64,000 nucleotides of DNA, taken from the NCBI GenBank assembly GCA_016717005.1, contig JADJUF010000039.1, forward strand, positions 806,001-870,000, written 5' to 3'. The notes beneath the pieces are model-generated. The model saw only the letters and a list, made by a program, of their open reading frames with translations, did not search any database and had not been told where the DNA came from. The DNA is from Myxococcales bacterium. Its GTDB lineage: Bacteria; Myxococcota_A; Polyangia; Haliangiales; Haliangiaceae. Positions 16,146 to 23,649 of this stretch are shown one piece after another; the first letter of the stretch is position 1; every line of letters starts with the position of its first letter. Made by a program: the position numbers and the translations under genes.

Positions 16146-18863
16146 GTGCAGCACCCGTTCCGGATCGCCGCGGCCGCGGCCGTGATCGTCGTCGTCGCGC
16201 TCGTCAGCCATCGGCTCGGCTGGTGGGGCGCGCGCGCCCGACCCACGCCGCCGCCCGCCGCGCGCCTGGCCGCGCCGGGCCCCGACGCCACCGCCGCGCC
16301 CCGCTCGACCGCGCCCGACCGCACGGTGACCGCCCGCGACGACGATCCGCGCGGCCCGCTGCGGCTCGAGGGCGTCGTCCTCGACGGTGACGACCACGGC
16401 GTGGCCGGCGCGATCGTGGCCCTCGACAGCACGCCGCCGCGCACGGTCGCGACCGACACCGACGGCTCGTTCGCGTTCGACGGCCTGATCGCGCGCGCGT
16501 ACCGGGTCGAGGCGTCGGCCGACGACCGCCACGGCGGGCCGGTGCAGCTGCGCCTGACCGCGACCTCGGATCCGGTGACGCTGCGCCTGGCGCCGGCCGG
16601 CGTGGTCGAGGTGACGGTGCGGGCCGCGGCCGATGGCGCGCCGGTCGCGGGCGCGACCGTCGAGCTGCGCGGCACGCTCCTGTCGGCGGCGACCGCCGGC
16701 GCCGACGGCGTGGCGACGATGCGCGGCGTCGGCCCGACCTGGGGCGCGCTGCACGTGGCCGCGGCCGGGTTCGCGCCGAGCAGCACGATGGTCTCGACCG
16801 CGGGCGATCCCGCGACGCCGGCGCGGTTCGCGATCACCCTCGCCCGCGGCGCCGCGGTCAGCGGCCGGGTCGTCGACGAGGCCGGCGCCGCGGTGGCCGG
16901 CGCGCGCGTGGTCGCGACCTCGGCGTCAGAGCCGTTCCCGGTGACCGATCCGCGCAAGGACGGCGTGATCAGCGCCGCCGATGGGACGTTCACCGTCGCC
17001 GCGCTCGCGGCCGGCAGCTACCGCCTGACCGTCACCGACGGCAGCCACGCCGAGGCCGCGACCACGCCGTTCGGCGGCGACGGGGCCAGCCCGCGCCGCG
17101 GCCTGACGATCGTGATGGGCGCCGGCGGCGTCGTGCGCGGGTCGGTCACCGACGCGACCGGGGCGCCGGTCGCCGGCGCCGACGTGTCCGTGGTCACCCG
17201 CGGCCACGTGTTCTGGCGGCCGCGGCGCCAGGCGTTCACCGACAGCGACGGCCGGTTCGCGATCGGCGGCCTGCCGCGGCGCGGCCTCGACGTGGTCGCG
17301 TGGCACCCGACCGGCGCGTCCGCGGTCGTCGCCGCCGATCTGACCGCGACCGCGACCGTCGAGCTGGCGCTGACGCTCGACGTCACCGGCGCGATCACCG
17401 GCGTCGTGGTCGACCGCGCCGGCGAGCCGATCGGCGACGCCCAGGTGCTGGCCGAGGCGATCGGCGGCGGCCCGGCCGAGCAGAGCGCGTGGTCGGTGCG
17501 CGGCACCCAGCAGGTCGTGACCGACCCGGGCGGGAGCTTCCGCTTCGCCGGGCTGCCCGCCGGCGACTACCGGGTGCGCGCGGCCCGCGGCGACGCCGGC
17601 GAGGAGGCGGTCTACGCGGCCGCGGCCTCGACCGCGCAGCCCGGCGGCCCGCCGCTGCGCCTGGTGCTGGCGGCCGACGGGCACATCACCGGCAAGGTCG
17701 CGTTCGCCGACGGGCGCGCGCCGGCGCTGGTCACGATCGCGATCGACGGCGCCAGCGGTCGTCCCACCGGCCGCGCCGACGGCACGTTCGCGCGGGCGGC
17801 GATCGCCGGCGCGCACCAGGTGGTCGTGACCGGCCCCGGGTTCGTGCCCAAGGCCGTGCGCGACGTCGCCGTCGAGGAGGGCGCCGCCACCGACCTCGGC
17901 ACGATCACGGTCGAGGCCGGGCGCTCGATCAGCGGGCGCGTGCTCGACGGCGCGGGCGCGCCGGTCGCGGGCGCCACGGTCGCGGCCGGCCCGCTGCTGA
18001 CCGGCGGCGGCGCGGAGCTCTACATCGAGAACGAGAGCCCGGGCGCGCGCTCGACCGAGACCGACGCCGACGGCCGCTTCACGCTGACGGGCTTCGGGCC
18101 ACGGCCGCTGACGGTCTTCGCCGGCAAGGACGGCGTCGGGCGCGCGGCGGCGGTCGCGGTCCCGCGCGGCCCCGACAGCGTCGCGCTCGACCTGGTGCTG
18201 GCGCCGGTGGGCGCGCTGACCGGGACGATCACCCGCAGCGGCCAGCCCCTGGGCGAGACCGTCGTGATCGCCAACCCCGCCGGCTCGACCGGGGCCAACT
18301 TCTTCGTGGTCACCGGCGCCGACGGCACGTTCGCGCTCGACGCGCTCAGCCCCGGCCCGTACCTGATCTACCCGATGGTCGGCGGCGGCGGCGGGCGGCC
18401 CAAGGACATGTACATGCGCATGGTCGACGTCACCGCCGGCGCCCGGGCCGAGGTCACGATCGACGCGTCGCCGGGCGCGGCCCGCGTCGACGTGGTCGTG
18501 GCGACCGACACCGGCGCGCCGGTGGTGATGGCCCAGGTCGTGATGGTGCAAGCCGCGGTCGACGCCGTGAACATCGACCAGCTCCGCGACGGCAGCTGGA
18601 TGCCGCCGGCGCTGACCGCGGGCGCCACGATCGCCCTGCACCTGCGCGTGGCGCTCAAGGGCGAGGCGACGATCGTCGGCGCCGCCGCCGGCGCGTACAC
18701 CGCGTGTGGGGTGCCGCTGCCCGTCAAGACCCCGGCCGACGCGATGGCGCTCATCGACGACGCCGGCGCCCTGCCGATGAAGTGCGTGCCGGTGCAGGTG
18801 GCCGGCGCCGGGCGCCAGCGCGTCGACATCACCGTGCCGGCGGCCTGGGTCACGCCGCGCTGA
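16146..18863 (+). CDS. Membrane-anchored protein with about eight carboxypeptidase-regulatory-like repeats
   Basis: A 905-residue protein from a GTG start preceded by GGAGG (16136-16140). An N-terminal membrane segment (about residues 6-22) is followed by a Pro/Ala linker. The rest is a chain of about eight beta-sandwich repeats of the carboxypeptidase regulatory-like type, each of the form G-x-V-x-D-x2-G-x-P-V-A-G-A-x-V ... T-D-x-D-G-x-F-x-I-x-G-L, for example at residues 75, 250, 330 and 430. These repeats usually form extracellular stalks or bind glycans. There is no catalytic domain, so it is probably a long periplasmic or surface rod. Its TGA stop forms the first bases of a repeated double-hairpin element. 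Confidence 0.82.
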   Translation: MQHPFRIAAAAAVIVVVALVSHRLGWWGARARPTPPPAARLAAPGPDATAAPRSTAPDRTVTARDDDPRGPLRLEGVVLDGDDHGVAGAIVALDSTPPRTVATDTDGSFAFDGLIARAYRVEASADDRHGGPVQLRLTATSDPVTLRLAPAGVVEVTVRAAADGAPVAGATVELRGTLLSAATAGADGVATMRGVGPTWGALHVAAAGFAPSSTMVSTAGDPATPARFAITLARGAAVSGRVVDEAGAAVAGARVVATSASEPFPVTDPRKDGVISAADGTFTVAALAAGSYRLTVTDGSHAEAATTPFGGDGASPRRGLTIVMGAGGVVRGSVTDATGAPVAGADVSVVTRGHVFWRPRRQAFTDSDGRFAIGGLPRRGLDVVAWHPTGASAVVAADLTATATVELALTLDVTGAITGVVVDRAGEPIGDAQVLAEAIGGGPAEQSAWSVRGTQQVVTDPGGSFRFAGLPAGDYRVRAARGDAGEEAVYAAAASTAQPGGPPLRLVLAADGHITGKVAFADGRAPALVTIAIDGASGRPTGRADGTFARAAIAGAHQVVVTGPGFVPKAVRDVAVEEGAATDLGTITVEAGRSISGRVLDGAGAPVAGATVAAGPLLTGGGAELYIENESPGARSTETDADGRFTLTGFGPRPLTVFAGKDGVGRAAAVAVPRGPDSVALDLVLAPVGALTGTITRSGQPLGETVVIANPAGSTGANFFVVTGADGTFALDALSPGPYLIYPMVGGGGGRPKDMYMRMVDVTAGARAEVTIDASPGAARVDVVVATDTGAPVVMAQVVMVQAAVDAVNIDQLRDGSWMPPALTAGATIALHLRVALKGEATIVGAAAGAYTACGVPLPVKTPADAMALIDDAGALPMKCVPVQVAGAGRQRVDITVPAAWVTPR

Positions 18864-18974
18864 GTTCCAGAGGGCCTGTCGCCAGGCCCTCCCCCGTCGG
18901 GGGCAAGCCCCGACGGGGCCCCCACCCACGACGCGAGACTCCCGGCGCGTCGACCGGTGCTCGACCGAAAGAAG
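18861..18974 (+). terminator. Repeated double-hairpin element, copy A, starting at a stop codon
   Basis: The element begins TGAGTTCC, where TGA is the stop of the upstream gene. Hairpin 1 is AGGGCCTG-TCGC-CAGGCCCT (18871-18890), and hairpin 2 has an 11-bp stem, CCCCGTCGGGG paired with CCCCGACGGGG (18892-18918). It continues to a CTCGACCGAAA block near 18970. Related copies at 56209-56420 lie on the opposite strand. Position and structure fit a transcription terminator or mRNA 3' end stabiliser; no U-tract follows. Confidence 0.75.
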
Positions 18975-19032
18975 TTACAGGCACTGAGCCTGCAGGGCGG
19001 CCGGTCGCCGGACGCCGCCGCGCAGGTCGCGC

Positions 19033-19061
19033 TTGCCCGCGCCCGGCGTCGCGTCTATCTT
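19033..19061 (+). promoter_or_regulatory. Sigma-70-type promoter of the Thr leader
   Basis: TTGCCC (19033-19038) and TATCTT (19056-19061) are separated by 17 bp and each matches four of six consensus bases. The predicted start is at about 19068, so the leader peptide ATG (19071) would be at or very near the transcript 5' end. No Shine-Dalgarno sequence precedes that ATG, consistent with leaderless translation. Confidence 0.5.
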
Positions 19062-19070
19062 GCAATCTCC

Positions 19071-19142
19071 ATGATGGCGCGCGCCACCACCACGACGACC
19101 ACGACCGCCTCGGGCGGAGGGCTCGTCGTGCGCGCGCGCTAA
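19071..19142 (+). CDS. Thr-codon leader peptide (attenuator) upstream of the ThrRS-like gene
   Basis: A 23-codon reading frame starting ATG ATG and ending TAA. Codons 6-12 are seven consecutive threonine codons (19086-19106; four ACC and three ACG). The peptide resembles the ThrL leader of enterobacterial threonine operons in concept, not in sequence. It precedes a threonyl-tRNA synthetase-like gene by 100 bp, and a strong hairpin starts 10 nt after the stop codon. When charged tRNA-Thr is low, a ribosome would stall on the Thr run. The frame is also open further upstream, to a GTG near 18957, but the promoter position and the double ATG favour this short form. Confidence 0.78.
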   Translation: MMARATTTTTTTASGGGLVVRAR

Positions 19143-19167
19143 GCACCCACGCACCACGCCCCCCGCC
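19113..19167 (+). promoter_or_regulatory. Candidate anti-terminator pairing of the Thr attenuator
   Basis: GGCGGAGGGC (19113-19122), just after the Thr codons, can pair with GCCCCCCGCC (19158-19167), the 5' arm of the terminator, in nine of ten positions. A ribosome stalled at the Thr codons would leave 19113-19122 free, allowing this structure; a ribosome reaching the stop at 19140 would cover it. This is the classical 2:3 geometry of amino-acid attenuators. A further 9-bp pairing, 19082-19090 with 19187-19195, is also possible. Confidence 0.6.
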
Positions 19168-19192
19168 GCACGCGGCCGGGGGCGCTGTGGTG
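19152..19192 (+). terminator. Attenuator terminator hairpin upstream of the ThrRS-like gene
   Basis: A long stem: CACCAC (19152-19157) pairs with GTGGTG (19187-19192), GCCCCC (19158-19163) with GGGGGC (19178-19183), and GCCG (19165-19168) with CGGC (19173-19176), with one C-C mismatch, a 3-nt bulge and a CACG loop. That is 16 base pairs, nearly all G-C. No U-tract follows, as is common in very GC-rich genomes. Its 5' arm overlaps the anti-terminator. Confidence 0.7.
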
Positions 19193-19242
19193 GCGTCGTC
19201 CCGTCCGCGTCGGCCCGAACACCGACACCGATGGAGACGAAC

Positions 19243-20478
19243 ATGTTGCCTGCCCCTGTCCCCGAACCCGACCGCGAGCCCGAGCGCGCGCTCGATCCCG
19301 GCGATCACCGCGCCCTGGCCGCGCGCCTCGACCTGCTGCACCTGCAGGACGACGCGCCGGGCATGGTCTTCTGGCACCCGCGCGGCTGGACCTTGTTCCG
19401 GCTGCTCGAGGACGCCGCGCGCCGGCACGTCGTCGCCGGCGGCTACCGCGAGGTCCGCACCCCGCAGCTCCTGCGACGCGGGATCTGGGAGACCTCGGGT
19501 CACTGGGATCACTTCCGCGCCGACATGTTCGCCGTCGGCGACGGCGCGACCGCGGCCGCGCTCAAGCCGGTGAGCTGCCCCGGCCACGTCCAGCTGGTCA
19601 AGCGCGCGGCGCCGTCGTGGCGCGACCTGCCGATCCGCCTGGCCGAGATGGGCCTGGTCCATCGCGACGAGCCCGGCGGTACGCTCCACGGCCTGTTCCG
19701 GCTGCGGCAGTTCACCCAGGACGACGGCCACGTCTTCTGCGCCGACGATCAGGTCGCGGCCGAGCTGGCGCGGTTCTGCCGCGACCTGCCGGCGTTCTAC
19801 CGCGGCTTCGGCCTCGACGACGTCTCGGTCGCGCTGTCGACCCGCCCAGCCGAGCGCGCCGGCGACGACGCCTGGTGGGATCGGGCCGAGCGCGATCTCG
19901 ACGACGTGGTCCGCGCGCTCGCGATCCCGTGCGTGGTCCAGCCCGGCGCCGGCGCGTTCTACGGGCCCAAGCTCGAGTTCGTCGTGCGCGATCGCCGCGG
20001 CCGACCGTGGCAGCTCGGCACGATCCAGCTCGATCGCGTGATGCCGCAGCGGTTCGAGGTCCGCTACGTCGACGCCGGCGGCGCGCGCCGTCCGTGCGTC
20101 ATGCTGCACCGCGCGCTCTACGGCTCGATCGAGCGGTTCCTGGGCGTGCTGCTCGAGCACCACGGCGCGCAGCTCCCGGCCTGGCTCGCGCCCGAGCAGG
20201 TCGTGATCGCGCCGGTGACCAGCGCGTGCGCCCCGTGGGCCGAGGCGGTCGCGACCGCGGCGGCGGCCGCGGGCCTGCGCGCGCGGCTCGAGCTCGACGG
20301 CACGCTCGGCCGTCGCGTCGCCGCCGCCCGCGAGCTCGGCGTGCCGCTGGTCGCGGTGGTCGGCGCGCGCGAGGTCGCCGCCGGCGCGGTCGCGGTGCGC
20401 GACGCGCGCGGCTCGCGGGTGCTGGCGCTGCCCGAGGCGATCGCGGCCATGACCGCCGCGGCCGCGCCGCCGGCGTGA
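19243..20478 (+). CDS. Short threonyl-tRNA synthetase-like protein lacking TGS and editing domains
   Basis: A 411-residue class II synthetase (full ThrRS is about 640). Motif 1 is near residues 45-75, motif 2 is RLRQFTQDDGHVF, and motif 3 is the GSIERFLGVLLE segment. The Thr-selective zinc ligands are all present: C112 (VSCPGH), H149 (GGTLHGLF) and H289 (VMLHRALYG). A C-terminal anticodon-binding domain starts at about residue 310 (QVVIAPVTSAC). The N-terminal TGS and second editing domains are missing entirely, so mischarged Ser-tRNA could not be cleared in cis. It probably charges tRNA-Thr in the cytoplasm, perhaps as a second copy induced by threonine starvation. The start at 19243 has GGAG 6 nt upstream; an ATG at 19231 would place that site inside the gene. 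Confidence 0.88.
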   Translation: MLPAPVPEPDREPERALDPGDHRALAARLDLLHLQDDAPGMVFWHPRGWTLFRLLEDAARRHVVAGGYREVRTPQLLRRGIWETSGHWDHFRADMFAVGDGATAAALKPVSCPGHVQLVKRAAPSWRDLPIRLAEMGLVHRDEPGGTLHGLFRLRQFTQDDGHVFCADDQVAAELARFCRDLPAFYRGFGLDDVSVALSTRPAERAGDDAWWDRAERDLDDVVRALAIPCVVQPGAGAFYGPKLEFVVRDRRGRPWQLGTIQLDRVMPQRFEVRYVDAGGARRPCVMLHRALYGSIERFLGVLLEHHGAQLPAWLAPEQVVIAPVTSACAPWAEAVATAAAAAGLRARLELDGTLGRRVAAARELGVPLVAVVGAREVAAGAVAVRDARGSRVLALPEAIAAMTAAAAPPA

Positions 20479-20605
20479 ACCTCTGGGGCCCGGCGCCCGC
20501 GCTGATCGACGCGGGGCGGTCGATCGTCGTGAACCGATCGCCGCCCCGGGTCACCTGGTGGTTGACGGGCGCGCACGGACGCTCGCCCACCACCCGGAGT
20601 CACCT

Positions 20606-20950
20606 ATGTCCCGCCACGCTTGCACGCTGCTCGTCCTCACGCTCGCCCTCGCGCCCGCCGTCGCCCACGCCGATCTGATCGGCGGCACCGGCACGGCGAT
20701 CGAGCTCGAGGTCAACCACTCGACCGCCGACGCGTACCTGCAGTTCCACGGCCGCCTCGTGCTCACGGCCGCCGGCCGCGACACCGAGTACCGCTGGGGC
20801 GGCACCTCGTGCAGCAACAAGACCCTGCCCGAGAGCCAGGTCACGATGCTGCAGCGCGCGCTCGAGAGCGCGACCTCGATCACCCCGCGCTACGTCAGCG
20901 GCCAGGGCCTGAACAAGTGCCTGGTCGGGTTCACGGTGCGCGCGCCGTGA
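20606..20950 (+). CDS. Small secreted protein, 114 aa
   Basis: The N-terminus MSRHACTLLVLTLALAPAVAHA is a Sec signal peptide with cleavage near residue 22. The mature part of about 92 residues is beta-rich with two well-separated Cys (TSCSNK and LNKCLVGF), suited to a disulfide in the periplasm or outside. A GGAG ribosome site precedes the ATG at 20606, which decides this start over one 48 bp upstream. I do not recognise the family. It stands alone between the ThrRS-like gene and the convergent TerB-like gene. Confidence 0.7.
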   Translation: MSRHACTLLVLTLALAPAVAHADLIGGTGTAIELEVNHSTADAYLQFHGRLVLTAAGRDTEYRWGGTSCSNKTLPESQVTMLQRALESATSITPRYVSGQGLNKCLVGFTVRAP

Positions 20951-20959
20951 CGTGACCGC

Positions 20960-21499
20960 TCACGCGCCGCGGGCGTTGGCGATCACCGACTCGACGTGAT
21001 CCTGGATCTGCTCGAACTTCGCCTGGGCCTCGTCCTGCGACAGCTCGAGGCCGGTGGCGATCACGCCCAGCACGTCGAGCTCGTGGTCGTGCAGCTCGAG
21101 GTCGCACAGCACCACCAGGCACGCGAGCGCGTACGCGGCCTGGCGATCGGCGCTGCCGAGCTGGTGCGCGACCGCGGCCAGGCGCGCGTCGCGGCCGTCC
21201 TGCGCGAGCGCCTCGATGAACCGCGCGATCACGTGCTCGACCACGTCCTCGGACAACGGCGTGCCGAGCCAGCCGCTGAGCGTCCCGCCGAGGTTGTCGG
21301 CCTCGGCGTCGTTGATCTCGCCGTCGGCCGCGGCCGCGAGGAACGCGACCTCGAGCATCGCGTACAGGCGCGCCAGCTCGGCCGCCTGGGCCGGCCCGAG
21401 GTCGGCGTCGTGCCCGAGCAGCGGCGCGGCGGTGCCGAGATCCTGCGGCAGGCCGACCTTGGCGCCGAGCTCCTGGCGAGTGGTGTCGTTCATCGTCAT
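20960..21499 (-). CDS. TerB-like (tellurite-resistance/DjlA-type) helical protein
   Basis: A 179-residue soluble helical protein. The central segment ARLYAMLEVAFLAAAADGEINDAEADNL has the TerB-like pattern, with a DG-E-I-x-D-x-E acidic loop, repeated more loosely as DLELHDHELDVLGVIA. TerB and DjlA-N domains are metal-binding helical bundles associated with the cell envelope or stress response. No tellurite-operon partners (TerC/D/Z) are nearby, so the domain name should not be read as a tellurite phenotype. An alternative start lies two codons in, at 21493. Confidence 0.72.
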   Translation of the reverse strand: MTMNDTTRQELGAKVGLPQDLGTAAPLLGHDADLGPAQAAELARLYAMLEVAFLAAAADGEINDAEADNLGGTLSGWLGTPLSEDVVEHVIARFIEALAQDGRDARLAAVAHQLGSADRQAAYALACLVVLCDLELHDHELDVLGVIATGLELSQDEAQAKFEQIQDHVESVIANARGA

Positions 21500-21617
21500 G
21501 GCCTGATCCTGACGGGCTTGCCGGGGCCGCACAACGTGCGCGGCGCCGCAAATCGGCCGGCGCCAGCGGACCGCCAGGCTGGCGCACGCCACGCCGCCGG
21601 CGCGGTAAGATCGCGCG

Positions 21618-22403
21618 ATGTCCGCGCGGCGCTGGTCCGGTGTGCTCGCCTCGGTGTGGGCGCTGGCGGCGTGCGCGCCCGCGCCCCATCCGGTCGATCC
21701 CGTCGACGCGGCGGTCGCGATCGACGGCGCCGACGCGGCGGTCGCCCCGCGCGCCGTGCTCCTGGTCGGCAACAGCTACACCTACTACGGCGATCTGCCC
21801 GGTGAGGTCGCCGCGCTCGCGCCCGCCGACGCGCCGCTGATCACCACCTCGATCACGATCGGCGGCGCGTCGCTGTCCGATCACTGGGGCGGCGAGGCTC
21901 GCCCGGCGATCGAGGCCGGCGGCCACGACGTGGTCGTGCTGCAGGGCCACAGCCTCGAGCCGATCATCGGCGCCGAGACCTTCGCGACCAGCGCCGACGC
22001 GCTGGCCGGGGCCGCGACCGCCGCCGGCGCCGAGGTGGTCTTCTACGGCACCTGGGCGCGCCGCGCCGGCGATCCGTTCTTCGACGACCCACGCTCGGGC
22101 GGCACGCCGCCGGCGATGCAGGACCTCTTGACCGCGGGCTACGTCGCCGCCGCCGCGCGGACGCAGGCGCGGCTCGCGCCGGTCGGCGAGGGCTTCCGGC
22201 TGGTGCTCGCCGAGGCGCCGACGCTGAACCTGTACGATCCCGACGGCAGCCACCCGAGCCCGGCCGGGACCTACCTGGCCGCCGCCACGCTGGTCGAGGC
22301 GATCACCGGTCAGCCGGCCACCGACGCCGAGCGGCTCGGGCTCGACGCCGCGACCCGGGCCGCGCTGCGCGACGCCGCGCACCGCGCGCTGCAGGGCCTG
22401 TAG
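21618..22403 (+). CDS. SGNH/GDSL-like hydrolase lipoprotein
   Basis: A 261-residue protein with a lipoprotein signal (MSARRWSGVLASVWALAACAP). The SGNH hydrolase fold is visible: block I LLVGNSYTYYGDLPG with nucleophile S53, a Gly block (TIGGASLSDHWGG), the VVLQGHSLEP segment, and block V DGSHPSPAGTYLAA with D209 and H212. The enzyme probably hydrolyses an ester such as an O-acetylated glycan or a lipid outside the inner membrane. In block I the usual GDS is GNS, as in several SGNH subfamilies. It is divergent from the TerB-like gene and 61 bp upstream of the MscS gene. Confidence 0.85.
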   Translation: MSARRWSGVLASVWALAACAPAPHPVDPVDAAVAIDGADAAVAPRAVLLVGNSYTYYGDLPGEVAALAPADAPLITTSITIGGASLSDHWGGEARPAIEAGGHDVVVLQGHSLEPIIGAETFATSADALAGAATAAGAEVVFYGTWARRAGDPFFDDPRSGGTPPAMQDLLTAGYVAAAARTQARLAPVGEGFRLVLAEAPTLNLYDPDGSHPSPAGTYLAAATLVEAITGQPATDAERLGLDAATRAALRDAAHRALQGL

Positions 22404-22464
22404 CGCACCGCCCGGCGTGGCCGGCCGCGGCGCGCGCGCCCGCCGTGCGGTAGAACCCGGCCCG

Positions 22465-23553
22465 ATGACCTACCTGAGCGAACGACTCGGCGAGCGCGGC
22501 GCGGCCTGGGTCGAGGGCGGCGGCGTGCTCGTGCTCGCGATCTTGATCGGCTGGCTCATCGGGGCGCTGGTGCACCGCGCGCTGGCCGCGGGCGCGCGGC
22601 GCAGCGCCGCGACCTGGGACGACGCGCTGGTGCCGCGCCTGCGCCGTCCGCTCGCGGTCATGCCGGCCGTGCTCGCTGGGTGGGTGGCGCTGCCGGCGCT
22701 GCCGCTGATGCCCGCGGCCGCGCGGGTCGCGACCACCGGCCTGAACGTGCTCACGACGCTGGTCGTCATCTGGCTGGCGTTCCGGTTCGTCGATCTCGCC
22801 CGCGCGACCCTGTCGGCGCGATCGTGGGCGATCGATCAACCGGCGACGCTGTCGCTGCTGGCGATGGCCGCGCGCATCACCAAGCTGCTCGTGGTCGTGC
22901 TCGCCGTCATCACCGGCCTCGCCGCGCTCGGCGTCCCGGTCGCCAGCCTCGTGGCGGGGCTCGGCATCGGCGGCCTGGCGGTCGCGCTGGCGGCGCAGAA
23001 GACCATCGCCAACCTGTTCGGCGCGCTGTCGATCGGCGCCGATCGCCCCTTCCGCGAGGGCGACTACATCCGGGTCGGTGACGCCGAGGGCACGGTCGAG
23101 GCGATCGGCCTGCGCTCGACGCGGATCCGCAGCCCGGGCCGGACGCTGATCACGATCCCCAACGCCGACCTCGCCGACACCAAGTCGGAGTCGCTCGCCG
23201 CGTGCGACCGCTACATGATGGCGACGACGCTCGGCGTGGTCTACGGCACCTCCGAGGCGACCCTGCGCGGCCTGCGCGATCAGATCGAGGCCCACCTGCG
23301 GGCCCAGCCCAAGATCTGGCCCACCAAGGTGCGCGTCGTGCTGGTCGGGTTCGGCGCGTCGTCGATCGACCTCCGGATCCAGGCCTGGTTCCTCGCCGCC
23401 GACTGGGACGAGTTCCTGGTGCTGCGCCAGGACGCCCTGTTCGCGATCATGGGCCTGGTCGAGGCGGCCGGGACCTCGTTCGCGTTCCCGACCCAGACCA
23501 TCCACGTCGCCGGCGCCAGCGTCGCGCGCACCGCCTCGATCGGCGACGCCTGA
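22465..23553 (+). CDS. MscS-family mechanosensitive ion channel
   Basis: A 362-residue inner-membrane protein. Hydrophobic segments lie at about 20-40, 65-85, 95-115 and 135-170; the last is the pore-lining helix (LVAGLGIGGLAVALAAQKTIANLFG). The beta domain follows (ADRPFREGDYIRVGDAEGTVEAIGLRSTRIRSPGRTLITIPNADL), with the usual alpha/beta C-terminal vestibule. These channels open under membrane tension and release solutes during hypo-osmotic shock. The start at 22465 is the first Met before the first membrane segment. A decayed copy of part of its 3' region seems to lie just downstream (23608-23640). Confidence 0.93.
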   Translation: MTYLSERLGERGAAWVEGGGVLVLAILIGWLIGALVHRALAAGARRSAATWDDALVPRLRRPLAVMPAVLAGWVALPALPLMPAAARVATTGLNVLTTLVVIWLAFRFVDLARATLSARSWAIDQPATLSLLAMAARITKLLVVVLAVITGLAALGVPVASLVAGLGIGGLAVALAAQKTIANLFGALSIGADRPFREGDYIRVGDAEGTVEAIGLRSTRIRSPGRTLITIPNADLADTKSESLAACDRYMMATTLGVVYGTSEATLRGLRDQIEAHLRAQPKIWPTKVRVVLVGFGASSIDLRIQAWFLAADWDEFLVLRQDALFAIMGLVEAAGTSFAFPTQTIHVAGASVARTASIGDA

Positions 23554-23607
23554 GCGCGGTCGACGAAGAGCTTCGACGCCTGGGCCAGCGCGAGGCGTGA
23601 GCGCGCC

Positions 23608-23640
23608 GCCGGGACCTCGTTCCCCGACGCGGGCGGCCCC
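23608..23640 (+). repeat. Possible decayed copy of an mscS 3'-region segment
   Basis: GCCGGGACCTCGTTC at 23608-23622 is identical to 23467-23481 inside the MscS gene, and the following CCCGAC is also shared after a 6-bp gap. The distance is 141 bp. It resembles the stronger gene-end duplications at 14737-15022 and 43381-43538 but is short, so it could be chance. Confidence 0.4.
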
Positions 23641-23649
23641 CGTCGCCGG

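Noticed and set aside
18957..19070. Longer version of the Thr leader peptide starting near 18957
   Set aside because: The promoter at 19033-19061 would place its start inside the promoter, and no ribosome site is seen; the double ATG at 19071 is favoured.
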